From positions 1 through 36,663 of the forward strand of contig NZ_QWKK01000016.1 of assembly GCF_009911695.1 (NCBI RefSeq): a stretch of DNA of 36,663 nucleotides. Reading direction: 5' to 3'. The notes below the pieces were generated by a model. It had not been told where the DNA came from. It ran no database searches and saw only the letters and a list, made by a program, of their open reading frames with translations. This stretch comes from Enterorhabdus sp. P55 (lineage in GTDB: Bacteria > Actinomycetota > Coriobacteriia > Coriobacteriales > Eggerthellaceae). The position numbers and the translations under genes were made by a program. Below are positions 6,785 through 13,284 of the stretch, in pieces (the first letter of the stretch is position 1; every line of letters begins with the position of its first letter).

Positions 6785-7153
6785 TTACGCGGACGCTGCG
6801 ATCTGACGATCTTCCAGCCCCGCCGCCCCAGCTCGCGCGCCTTCTGACGCGCGGATGCCCCTCACTGCCCCGGCGGCCGCGTCCTTCCCGGCGTCTGAGA
6901 GGTGGGCGTAGTCCTCGTTCATGACGGCCTGGCGCTCGTCCTGGTACCTCTCGGCCACGAACTTGCGCCCCGCAAGATCGTCGAGGGTGCACTCAAGGGC
7001 GTCGGCAAACTCCCAGGCACTCTCAAGCGTGAACGTCCTACGCCCTTGCTCGTAGTCTGTATAGGTGTGGGGGTTCATTCCGATGTGGTCGGCGAAAGCC
7101 TTGGCGCTCTTAAAGCCCCGTTCTTTTCTGATTCGTTGAAGCTGCGTTTTCAT
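6785..7153 (-). CDS. XRE-family prophage repressor
   Basis: A 122-residue DNA-binding protein with an N-terminal helix-turn-helix (about 5-60; LQRIRKERGFKSAKAFADHI and TYTDYEQGRRTFTLESAWEF). The C-terminal half is helical, with no peptidase motif, so RecA-stimulated self-cleavage is not expected. ATG 7153 has a strong GGGAGGT upstream. It is the first gene of the leftward operon with the integrase and sits beside the operators at 7177-7282. By position it is the best candidate for the lysogeny repressor, acting on both promoters. Confidence 0.82.
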   Translation of the reverse strand: MKTQLQRIRKERGFKSAKAFADHIGMNPHTYTDYEQGRRTFTLESAWEFADALECTLDDLAGRKFVAERYQDERQAVMNEDYAHLSDAGKDAAAGAVRGIRASEGARAGAAGLEDRQIAASA

Positions 7154-7176
7154 GCGGGACCTCCCTATACCGCAGA

Positions 7177-7205
7177 ATCTTAGGGGAAATGTACAAAATC
7201 GGCAA
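7177..7205 (-). promoter_or_regulatory. Leftward promoter of repressor-integrase operon
   Basis: On the minus strand, TTGCCG (7200-7205) and TAAGAT (7177-7182) are 17 bases apart. The -10 box lies inside the operator motif TCCCCTAAGA, so a bound repressor would block its own promoter. Confidence 0.65.
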
Positions 7206-7224
7206 TCTTTTTTGCAAAATCTTG

Positions 7225-7252
7225 TTGACATTTGTACTAATTCCCCTAAGAT
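7225..7252 (+). promoter_or_regulatory. Rightward early promoter
   Basis: A perfect -35 box TTGACA (7225-7230) is followed after 16 bases by TAAGAT (7247-7252). The -10 lies in the operator half-site CCCCTAAGA. The transcript would start near 7260 and run into the early genes from 7302. Confidence 0.75.
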
Positions 7253-7301
7253 ACTTACTTGTTTAAGGGGAATCGCCTTAAAAATGAAGGACGGAGTCGC
7301 A

Positions 7302-7595
7302 ATGAAGATCAACCGCACCGCATACGACGCAGGCCGGAGCAACTGGGTCTCCGGGGAGACCGCCGACGGCTACGCCTTCGAGGCCCAGGTGTTCGCCGAG
7401 CCGAGCATGTGGGGAATCCCCACCGCCCGCTTCGAGGAAGGCGGCAACGTGTCCCGCCTGCGCGTCCTCGACCCCGACGGCCGCGAGGCCTACGCCTACG
7501 ACCGCGGCCTCGACGGCGAGCCCGGCGACGAGGCGCTCGACGCGGCGCTCGAGATCATCGCGACCCTTGAGGCCGCGTTCTGCGAGGAGGCGTAA
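7302..7595 (+). CDS. Early prophage protein, unknown function
   Basis: First gene of the rightward early operon, 97 residues. Its sequence is acidic, has no membrane segment, and contains SMWGIPTARFEEGGNVSRLRV and a YDRGLDGEPGDE segment that look like a compact alpha/beta domain. I do not recognise a named family with confidence. ATG 7302 is preferred over 7284 because GGACGGAG lies at suitable distance. Its place directly after the switch would suit an early regulator or anti-host protein; that is inference. Confidence 0.75.
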   Translation: MKINRTAYDAGRSNWVSGETADGYAFEAQVFAEPSMWGIPTARFEEGGNVSRLRVLDPDGREAYAYDRGLDGEPGDEALDAALEIIATLEAAFCEEA

Positions 7596-7598
7596 GCC

Positions 7599-7649
7599 AT
7601 GAGGAACGAGAAGCTGCACCGCCGAGCCGCCGGGAGACCCCAGTGGTAG
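7599..7649 (+). CDS. 16-residue leader-like reading frame
   Basis: ATG 7599 follows GAGGAGG at good spacing and encodes MRNEKLHRRAAGRPQW, ending in TAG at 7647-7649. Its first 24 bases match the start of the gene at 8059 at 22 positions (MRNEKLYRK there). It overlaps the GTG of the next small gene by seven bases, which could give translational coupling. It is either a duplicated gene start that was cut short or a short coupling peptide. Confidence 0.4.
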   Translation: MRNEKLHRRAAGRPQW

Positions 7650-7780
7650 CCGTGGATGGGCTGCTCGTCGCCTTCATGGCTGCCGTGATCGGCTCGCTGC
7701 TCTACATCCAGCTACAGCTGCGCGACATCGCCAAGAAGCTCGACCCAGAAGAGCGCCGCCGGAATCCCCGTGGTAAGTAG
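7643..7780 (+). CDS. Small single-span membrane protein
   Basis: A 45-residue protein from GTG 7643 (GGGAG a few bases upstream) with one membrane helix (about residues 5-25; GLLVAFMAAVIGSLLYIQLQ) and a charged C-terminus (KKLDPEERRRNPRGK). Such small early membrane proteins in prophages are often superinfection-exclusion or unknown factors; no family is recognised. It overlaps the 16-residue frame before it. An opposing minus-strand frame covers part of the same DNA, but its codon use is poorer. Confidence 0.5.
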   Translation: MVAVDGLLVAFMAAVIGSLLYIQLQLRDIAKKLDPEERRRNPRGK

Positions 7781-8058
7781 CCACGTCGCCACCTCGATCA
7801 CGACGCGCAAAGCCCGAGAAGCGCGACGGCGTCGCTTGGCAACGTCGAGGTAGCGCGGGTTGCTGCGCGAGTAGCGAAGAAGCGCGATATGTCGGCCGTT
7901 CCGGTTCACGCCGCAATTCGACCAAAGGTGTCGCACCTGGGAAAACGCGAAATAGACCCAGGGCGACCTGGCGACTACCGCAATCGCGAAACACCCATCG
8001 AATTGTCACTGACTCCGAAAAAACATAAGGCCTGGCAGAGGAAGGGAAGGGAACCGAC
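7781..8058. other. Non-coding gap in the early region
   Basis: 278 bases without a supported gene. Codon use in all frames is poor and G+C is somewhat lower than in the neighbours. A minus-strand frame (7712-7936) with a hydrophobic C-terminal segment crosses it, but lacks a good ribosome binding site. Together with the repeated gene start at 7599 and 8059, the gap looks like part of an inserted or rearranged segment. Confidence 0.4.
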
Positions 8059-8301
8059 ATGAGAAACGAGAAGCTGTACCGCAAGGCCATCGAGATCGCC
8101 TCCGACGCCGAAAGGCGGTTCCTGGAGGCGCACGAGAAGAACCGGGGCGTCGCCCCCGACATCAGGGAGAGGCACCGCGAGACGTTCGTCCAGCCCGCCG
8201 CCACCGAGGCGTGCGCCCAGCAGTCCCTCATCGCCGAGCTGTTCGGCGTGTCCGAGGAGAAGGTGCACGAGGACATCACCCGGCTGCTCGCAGATCGCTA
8301 G
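8059..8301 (+). CDS. Early prophage protein, unknown function
   Basis: An 80-residue soluble, mostly helical protein (MRNEKLYRKAIEIASDAERR at the start; EDITRLLAD near the end). ATG 8059 has GAAGGGAAGGGA upstream. LIAELFGVSEEKVHEDI near the C-terminus reads like a helix-turn-helix recognition segment, so DNA binding is possible but not shown. It is followed by a long structured non-coding stretch. Confidence 0.72.
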   Translation: MRNEKLYRKAIEIASDAERRFLEAHEKNRGVAPDIRERHRETFVQPAATEACAQQSLIAELFGVSEEKVHEDITRLLADR

Positions 8302-8834
8302 GCAACACGGGCTCGGGATGCCCCAAAACTCGCCCCCCCCGTCAGGGCACCCGCGCCGACGCTAACAACGCGGGGCACTCTTGAGAATCGAACAGCTTGG
8401 AGGGGAACGGCGGGCGGCCACACGTCGCTAACCGTGCGCCCGGCCCCGCCGCTAGGCTCTTTCCCTGCGCTGCACATGACACTGCGCTGGCTGGCTCACC
8501 TCGCGGTGACGCTCCGTAACCGGCTTACCGACTTCGCCAGCATTACCGACAGCGCGCCTCGACCCGTTGTTAGCGCAACGGCTTCGCATGGGTGACTTTC
8601 GGGGCCTTACACCTTACGGCTCACCCAACAAGCAGGGACCGCGTCCTCAAAAAGTCGGCCATAGAAGGGCCTCCTTTCTCTAGAAAAGGACAAAGGAAAG
8701 TCTATCAGACAGGGCAACCGCTCCCCTCCAAGCTGTTCGATGCCCACCGCTTTCGCAGTGATCTGGCAGATGCAATCCCCGCCACGGCATTGCATCCCCC
8801 AGATCGCTGCGAGAACCAAGGAAGGAGGAAATCT
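8302..8834. other. 533-base structured non-coding region
   Basis: No frame has coding character. It contains an 11-base perfect inverted repeat CGCTAACAACG (8360-8370) / CGTTGTTAGCG (8565-8575) 194 bases apart, a TCACC/GGTGA hairpin near 8496-8509, a repeat of TTACCGAC (8525-8532 and 8543-8550), a GGGTGA/TCACCC pair (8590-8625) and the long hairpin at 8753-8812. A regulatory RNA, a small mobile element or a DNA site for phage proteins are all possible. No tRNA is seen. Confidence 0.45.
8753..8812 (+). promoter_or_regulatory. 24-bp hairpin in the leader of an XRE gene
   Basis: Bases 8753-8776 and 8789-8812 pair over 24 positions with two mismatches and one G-U, enclosing a 12-base loop (CCCCGCCACGGC). 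The inner eight (GATGCAAT/ATTGCATC) are perfect. It ends 9 bases before the GGAAGGAGG ribosome binding site of the gene at 8835. No U-tract follows, so it is not an intrinsic terminator. A translational control hairpin or an operator for the downstream XRE protein would fit. Confidence 0.6.
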
Positions 8835-9071
8835 ATGGCCTGTACCAAGGAGAAAGTCGCCGAGGTCATTAGGGCCGAACGCGCGCGCCTTGGATGGAGC
8901 CGCGAAAAACTCGCGGAAGAATCGGGCATCCCAAGCGCGACCATCGGCGCCTACGAGAAGGGCGAGAACCGCATCACGCTGGAGAACGCCTGGGCGCTGG
9001 CAGACGTTTTCGCCCTGCCCATCGGCCCGCTCTACGGCCGCGACGAGAGCAAGTGCAAGAAGGTCAGCTAG
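8835..9071 (+). CDS. XRE-family DNA-binding protein (Cro-like)
   Basis: A 78-residue protein that is almost entirely a helix-turn-helix domain: VIRAERARLGWSREKLAEES, then SGIPSATIGAYEKGENRITL (recognition helix and turn) and LENAWALADVFALP. ATG 8835 has GGAAGGAGG upstream. Its sequence is similar in plan to the repressor at 6785-7153 but lacks that protein's C-terminal region, which is the usual Cro-like form. It follows a long hairpin that may be its own target. Confidence 0.85.
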   Translation: MACTKEKVAEVIRAERARLGWSREKLAEESGIPSATIGAYEKGENRITLENAWALADVFALPIGPLYGRDESKCKKVS

Positions 9072-9090
9072 CACAGGAAGGAGCACCAGA

Positions 9091-9276
9091 ATGGAAGGCA
9101 AGACCCTGAGCGACCGCGCCAAGGAGACCGTGGTCGCCTGCATGGAGCACAGCCAGGCAGACCCTGGGGCCGTGGCCGTTCTCGGCAGCGCCTACGCGGA
9201 CATCCTGGAGGCGGAGGCCAAGGTGAGCGCCGTGGGCATCGGCGGCGGGCTGCTCGAAGAGATCAAGAACCTGTAG
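9091..9276 (+). CDS. Small acidic early protein, unknown
   Basis: 61 residues, with a good ribosome binding site (AGGAAGGAG). Mainly helical and Ala/Glu-rich (AVLGSAYADILEAEAKVSAV); no motif is recognised. It begins 19 bases after the XRE gene and ends 10 bases before the next gene, so it belongs to the same operon. Confidence 0.7.
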   Translation: MEGKTLSDRAKETVVACMEHSQADPGAVAVLGSAYADILEAEAKVSAVGIGGGLLEEIKNL

Positions 9277-9286
9277 AGGAGGAACC

Positions 9287-9505
9287 ATGAGCGAGAGAAG
9301 CATAAGGGAGGTGGTCGGCCTCATCTGCGAGAGCCGGCGGCGGGGCGATGTCGTGACCCTCTCCATCGGGCACGACGGGCGCCTCTCCATCCTCACCGCC
9401 CCCAGCTACGTGCTGGACGCCGTGACCGACGGCGGCTACTACCTGAGCGCGGAGCTCGGCGCCGTCGTGGTCAGCGCGGAAGGCTCCGGACATGAGGCGG
9501 CGTGA
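9287..9505 (+). CDS. Small early protein, unknown
   Basis: 72 residues from ATG 9287, preceded by GAGGAGGA. It contains two beta-rich segments (DVVTLSIGHDGRLSILTAPS and GGYYLSAELGAVVVSAEG) and a basic helix at the start, but I recognise no family. The last bases overlap the GTG of the next gene (GTGA), suggesting translational coupling. Confidence 0.7.
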   Translation: MSERSIREVVGLICESRRRGDVVTLSIGHDGRLSILTAPSYVLDAVTDGGYYLSAELGAVVVSAEGSGHEAA

Positions 9506-9717
9506 CGCCCGCGCAGAGGTGCATGTGCCGTACGGTCCTGGGGCACATGCACCGGTTCTACGCGGACCCGGAGAACGTCCGGCGGCTCGAGGAGTGGAAG
9601 CGGGGGCGCCAGCAGGCCGGGAAGCTAAGCGGCGCCCCCGCCGCAGAAAGCCGGCAGGGCCGGCACGATGCGAATCTTACCGCATCCGCGTCCTCGACGT
9701 GCTCCTCGTCCTCGTGA
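9502..9717 (+). CDS. Small early protein, unknown; C-terminus doubtful
   Basis: 71 residues from GTG 9502, overlapping the preceding stop by four bases. Codons 1-45 have nearly all G or C in third position and encode a plausible helical protein (MHRFYADPENVRRLEEWKRG). After residue 45 codon quality drops and the last 15 residues are a Ser/Thr run, while another frame becomes coding from about 9670. Either the two genes overlap or a frameshift has joined them. Confidence 0.6.
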   Translation: MTPAQRCMCRTVLGHMHRFYADPENVRRLEEWKRGRQQAGKLSGAPAAESRQGRHDANLTASASSTCSSSS

Positions 9718-9821
9718 TCGCGGCGGCAGCGGCGTCGCTGCTGTGGGGCTACGGCTGCGCATACCAGGAGGGCTACGGCAGGGGCTACGAGCGCGGGCAG
9801 GAGGTGGCACTCCATGCATGA
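9699..9821 (+). CDS. Small membrane protein, start uncertain
   Basis: The frame ending at 9821 is clearly coding from about 9670 (YRIRVLDVLLVLVIAAAAAS then LLWGYGCAYQEGYGRGYERG): one membrane helix followed by a Gly/Tyr-rich tail. No start with a ribosome binding site is found; GTG 9699 is the first usable codon within the coding part, but it cuts off YRIRVLD, which looks native. An ATG at 9668 is out of frame by one base. A sequence error, a frameshift from the preceding gene, or an unusual start are all possible. Confidence 0.4.
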   Translation: MLLVLVIAAAAASLLWGYGCAYQEGYGRGYERGQEVALHA

Positions 9822-10239
9822 CGTCACCCCCGCCCTCTACGACGGCGCCGCCCGCACCCCGGCCATGCGCGTCGAGGAGGCATGCGCATGGATCGCCGAG
9901 GACTACCCGGCCAAGTGGCTGCGCCTCGTGGGCCTGTGCGAGCGGGCCGCCGGCGAGGGCTGGCCGCGCATCCGGCGCGGCGACCTGTTCGTGCTGGCGT
10001 CTCAGCAGGGCCTCCCCATCAGCGAGTGCATGGAGTTCCGCATGGACAACAACCTGTGGAGCGTGCTCAGCCGCTACCTGCTCATGTTCCGGCGCGACCT
10101 GGCGGGCGTCATCTTCCCCCGCGAGGCCGACGTCGACCGGGTTGACCTGGAGTCCATGTGGCGCGACCACGTGGCGCTCTCCACAAGATTCGAGGCCGCG
10201 ACCTGGCAGGAGGCGGCCGAGGGGGTGAGGGCCGCGTGA
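9814..10239 (+). CDS. Prophage protein of unknown function
   Basis: 141 residues from ATG 9814 with AGGAGG about 8 bases upstream. Helical, with conserved-looking tryptophans (DYPAKWLRLVGLCERA, GWPRIRRGDLFVLASQQG, MDNNLWSVLSRYLLMFRRDL). No domain is recognised. It overlaps the preceding gene by eight bases and the RusA-like gene by four (GTGA), so it belongs to the early recombination operon. Confidence 0.75.
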   Translation: MHDVTPALYDGAARTPAMRVEEACAWIAEDYPAKWLRLVGLCERAAGEGWPRIRRGDLFVLASQQGLPISECMEFRMDNNLWSVLSRYLLMFRRDLAGVIFPREADVDRVDLESMWRDHVALSTRFEAATWQEAAEGVRAA

Positions 10240-10622
10240 TCCAGCGCATGACCATCCCCGGCCGGCTCCCCGGTCTCAACGAGTACACCCGCGCCTGCCG
10301 CGCCCACCCCATGGCGGGCGCCAAGATGAAGCGCGAGGCCCAGGACGCGGTGCTGTGGTGCGCCAGGGCCGCGCGCCTCAGGCCCCACGGCGGCCCGGTG
10401 CGCGTCCGCTACCAGTTCTTCGAGGCCCCGGCCCGCAAGGGGGCGCGCCTGCGCGACAAGTCCAACATCGCGTCGTTCGCCGTGAAGGTCATCGAGGACG
10501 CGCTGGTGGAGGCAGGGCTCATCCCAGACGACGGGTGGGACGAGGTGGCCGGCTACTCCTGCGAGTTCGCCCGCACCGCAGACCCCCGCATCGTCGTCAC
10601 CATCGAGGACGGCCTTGCGTAG
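10236..10622 (+). CDS. RusA-like Holliday junction resolvase
   Basis: A 128-residue nuclease expected to cut four-way DNA junctions made during phage replication and recombination. The start (TIPGRLPGLNEYTRA) and the core RDKSNIASFAVKVIEDALVE followed by GLIPDDGWDEV match the RusA family. In E. coli RusA the acidic site is Asp-x-Asp-Asn; here it reads Asp74-Lys-Ser-Asn, so one catalytic aspartate is replaced by serine, while Asp98/Asp99 remain. Activity may therefore be altered. GTG 10236 overlaps the previous stop. Confidence 0.82.
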   Translation: MIQRMTIPGRLPGLNEYTRACRAHPMAGAKMKREAQDAVLWCARAARLRPHGGPVRVRYQFFEAPARKGARLRDKSNIASFAVKVIEDALVEAGLIPDDGWDEVAGYSCEFARTADPRIVVTIEDGLA

Positions 10623-11169
10623 GGGGGCCAGGTGCAGGCCGTGGAGCGTGTCGGAGGTGCGCTACCTCGTCGAGAGCGCCGGGCGCGTGCCCAAGCGCGA
10701 CATCTGCCGGCACCTCAGGCGCTCGTCGCGCTCGGTCGAGTGCAAGGCCTACCACCTCCGCAAGGAGGGCGTGCCCGTAGACCTCCGGCACCACGAGCCC
10801 AGGCTCTCCTCCTGCCCGGCCTGCGGGCGCCTCTCCGGCCGCATGGGCCGGGACGGCTTCTGCGAGCCGTGCAGGAGGAGGGCGCAGCTAGCGGAGGTGC
10901 ACGCCAAGATAGCGGAGCTCATGGCCCTGCTGCCGCCCGAGGAGCGCGCCACCTACGAGGCGACCGAGGCCGAGGTGGAGAGCAGGCGCGACCCGATGCC
11001 CCCTCCCCCGCCGACCGCGGGGCTGTCCTACTACGCGAGGGCGAGGGCCGAGGAGGCCCACGAGCTCGCATGCGAGGAGGCGCTCACGCGCAACCTCATG
11101 CGCGAGGTCAAGGCGGCCCAGAAGCGCAAGGAGCGCGTCGAGAAAAAAGTCAGATCAATGCGGGTTTGA
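10615..11169 (+). CDS. Myb/SANT-like and zinc-finger protein
   Basis: 184 residues from TTG 10615, which overlaps the end of the RusA-like gene. Residues 9-52 (PWSVSEVRYLVESAGRVPKR then DICRHLRRSSRSVECKAYHL) resemble a SANT/Myb-like helix-turn-helix found in phage proteins. A four-cysteine finger follows (CPAC at 67-70, CEPC at 83-86), then a long charged coiled coil (90-180). It is probably a DNA-binding early protein of unknown role. The TTG start is rare, but the frame is coding from the first codons; GTG 10648 would cut into the DNA-binding region. Confidence 0.68.
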   Translation: MRRGARCRPWSVSEVRYLVESAGRVPKRDICRHLRRSSRSVECKAYHLRKEGVPVDLRHHEPRLSSCPACGRLSGRMGRDGFCEPCRRRAQLAEVHAKIAELMALLPPEERATYEATEAEVESRRDPMPPPPPTAGLSYYARARAEEAHELACEEALTRNLMREVKAAQKRKERVEKKVRSMRV

Positions 11170-11195
11170 TCAAAACCCCAGATGGGAGCGAGAGA

Positions 11196-12380
11196 ATGCA
11201 AGTGATAGAGGTCGTCAGCATCGACGACGTTTACCCGGTGGAGGACGAGTACGGCAACCAGTACCTGTCTCGCGACTACTCCACCAAGGAGAACAGGGCC
11301 TACGTCGAGGCGCTCGCCCGGTCCATGGCCAAGAAGGGCGTCCCGGACGAGCTGGTGACGCTCGTGCGCGACGGCGGCATATACCGCGTGAAGGCGGGCA
11401 ACTCCCGCGTCATGGCCATGCGCCAGCTGGGCACCAAGACGTTCCCCGCCATCATCGACGAGGACGACACGCCCGAGGCCCTCATAGAGGCCGCCATCCG
11501 CACCGACGAGAAGAAGGCCTACGAGCCGGTCGAGAAGTCGCGGCTCGTTCAACAGCTCGCGCTGATCGCCTCCGACGAGTACGTCTCGGAGGCAGTCGGC
11601 ATCGAGCCGGAGAAGGTGGCCAAGGTGCGCCGCGCCCGCAGGCTCGTGGACGACGCGGCCGACGACATGTCCCTGCTGCGCCTCATCGCCATCGCCGACT
11701 TCGAGGACGACCCGGACGCGGTGGAGCTGCTGACCACGTGCTCCGAGCGGGACTTCCCCGAGGTCGAGCGCAACGCGCGCGACCGCAGGGCCCGCAGGGA
11801 GCGCCTCGCGGCCCTCTGCGCCGCGCTCGAGGCGCGCGGGGTGCCGCTGGCGGACTCCGGGGACGGCCTGCGGTTCATGTGCTCCGTGGAGAGCGCCTCC
11901 GACATCCCCGACGAGCTGCCGGACGGCTGCGTGGCCGTGCCCAAGAGGTGGGGCGACGGCTTCGAGCTGCGATGCCCCGTCGAGGAGGAGGTAGACCCCA
12001 CCCTCGAGGCCGAGCGCGCCCGCATGGCCGAGCTCAGGCGGCTCTGGGAGGCGACCAAGGAGCACCGCGAGGCGTGGCTCGACGGCAACATCGCCGAGGG
12101 GCTCGGGGCGGTCGCCGCCCTCGCGGACGACGGCCCGTACAGCTACTGCGTCAGCTCTTACATAGAGCGCCGCGGACTCGTCCTCCCCAAGGGGCCGGCG
12201 GACGTGATCAACGGCTACCTGAGCCACGCCAGACAGCCCTACGACTGGGAGGGCAAGGCGATGGACGACCGCCTGGGCGAGTTCGCCGACCTGGGCGAGG
12301 CCCTCGCCTCCTGCGGGTACGTCGCATGCGACGAGGAGATCGCGCTCATCGCGATGCTCGAGGAGGCTGGCGATGAGTGA
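11196..12380 (+). CDS. ParB-like nuclease-domain protein
   Basis: 394 residues. The N-terminal 100 residues match the ParB/Sulfiredoxin-like domain: a target-residue list, VEALARSMAKKGVPDELVTL and the signature VKAGNSRVMAMRQLG (about 65-80). A helical middle follows with a possible helix-turn-helix (VSEAVGIEPEKVAKVRRARR). The C-terminal half is unassigned and acidic. In phages such proteins occur beside RecT/Bet genes and may act as nucleases or DNA-binding factors. ATG 11196 has GGGAGCGAG upstream and ends in overlap with the DUF1351 gene. Confidence 0.78.
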   Translation: MQVIEVVSIDDVYPVEDEYGNQYLSRDYSTKENRAYVEALARSMAKKGVPDELVTLVRDGGIYRVKAGNSRVMAMRQLGTKTFPAIIDEDDTPEALIEAAIRTDEKKAYEPVEKSRLVQQLALIASDEYVSEAVGIEPEKVAKVRRARRLVDDAADDMSLLRLIAIADFEDDPDAVELLTTCSERDFPEVERNARDRRARRERLAALCAALEARGVPLADSGDGLRFMCSVESASDIPDELPDGCVAVPKRWGDGFELRCPVEEEVDPTLEAERARMAELRRLWEATKEHREAWLDGNIAEGLGAVAALADDGPYSYCVSSYIERRGLVLPKGPADVINGYLSHARQPYDWEGKAMDDRLGEFADLGEALASCGYVACDEEIALIAMLEEAGDE

Positions 12381-13284
12381 GGCCGTCGAGCTCTTCGCGG
12401 AGGTCATCGAGCCGGCCTCCGAGCTGCGGGTGACCTGCTCCCCCGCCGTCATCGAGGACAACCTCGCCGCGCTCGAGGCCTACGTGGACGCCCAGGTGGC
12501 CCCCTACGTCGGGGCGGTCATCGACCCGGCGGACGAGGAGCAGGTCAAGGAGGGGCGGCGGTGCATGGCCGACCTCAACAGGCTCAAGGCGCCCATCGAG
12601 GAGGAGCGCAAGCGCGTCAAGCGCGCCTACGAGGCCCCGCTCAAGGCCTTCGAGGCCCGCGTCAAGGGCATCACGGCCAAGATCGACGCGGCCCGCTCCG
12701 GGCTCAAGGCGCAGGTCGACGAGGCAGACGAGCGGTTCCGGGCGATGCGCCGCGAGCTGCTGGCCGAGGAGTACGGGGGATGCGCCGGCGCCCTGGCGGG
12801 CGTCATCCCCTTCTCGGCCGTCCTGGACGAGGGCTGGCTCAACCGCTCCGTCGCCGAGACCAAGGCCCTCTCGCTCGTGCAGGAGGCCGCGGAGCGCGCC
12901 CTCGAGGGCTACCAGGCCCTCATGGCCGCCGAGACGCCCCACAAAGACGAGGTGGTGGCGCGCTACGCCGAGACGCTCGACGTGGCCGCCGCGCTGCGCC
13001 ACGGGGCGGAGCTCGCCGAGCGCGACCGGCGCATAGCCGAGTTCAAGGCCGCCCAGGAGGAGGCCGCCAGGGTGGCGGCCGAGCGCGCTCCGGAGCCCGA
13101 GCGCGCCCCGGAGCCCGAGCCCGCCCCGCGGCCAGGGCCCGCGGCCGACCCCGCCTTCGTGTGGTCGCTGACCATGGAGTTCGAGGGGACGCGCGACGAC
13201 GCCCAACGCGTGGCCGACGCCCTGAGGGCCGAGGGCGTGACCGGGGCGTCGATCAAGTGCAAGGGGGAGGTGCGCCGTGGCTAG
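12373..13284 (+). CDS. DUF1351 phage protein
   Basis: 303 residues, mostly charged coiled coil (RLKAPIEEERKRVKRAYEAP and FEARVKGITAKIDAARSGLK), matching the pattern of the DUF1351 family that is commonly encoded with RecT or Bet annealing proteins. Near 235-255 is a Glu/Pro/Ala repeat (APEPERAPEPEPAPRPGP), and the last 55 residues form a small separate domain (FVWSLTMEFEGTRDDAQRVA). It overlaps both neighbours by eight bases. A helper role in single-strand annealing is inferred from context. Confidence 0.78.
   Translation: MSEAVELFAEVIEPASELRVTCSPAVIEDNLAALEAYVDAQVAPYVGAVIDPADEEQVKEGRRCMADLNRLKAPIEEERKRVKRAYEAPLKAFEARVKGITAKIDAARSGLKAQVDEADERFRAMRRELLAEEYGGCAGALAGVIPFSAVLDEGWLNRSVAETKALSLVQEAAERALEGYQALMAAETPHKDEVVARYAETLDVAAALRHGAELAERDRRIAEFKAAQEEAARVAAERAPEPERAPEPEPAPRPGPAADPAFVWSLTMEFEGTRDDAQRVADALRAEGVTGASIKCKGEVRRG

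Larger units (their letters stand above)
7177..7282. promoter_or_regulatory. Prophage early operator region
   Basis: Three related sites are seen. ATCTTAGGGGAAATGTAC (7177-7194) and, inverted, GTACTAATTCCCCTAAGAT (7234-7252) share the half-site CTTAGGGGAA plus GTAC; TTTAAGGGGAATCGCCTTAA (7262-7281) is a third, itself partly palindromic. The first two cover the -10 boxes of the two divergent promoters, the classic layout of a phage genetic switch. Confidence 0.65.

Noticed and set aside
7712-7936. Minus-strand frame with a hydrophobic C-terminal segment
   Set aside because: It starts with GTG without a good ribosome binding site, runs against the early operon, and its hydrophobic part is antisense to a better-supported small membrane protein gene.
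8461-8580. Possible tRNA or known ncRNA in the structured gap
   Set aside because: No cloverleaf with a T-arm GTTC motif could be built on either strand.
10632-11195. Longer N-terminus for the ParB-like protein
   Set aside because: The frame is open upstream but is a shadow of the zinc-finger gene; ATG 11196 has its own ribosome binding site.
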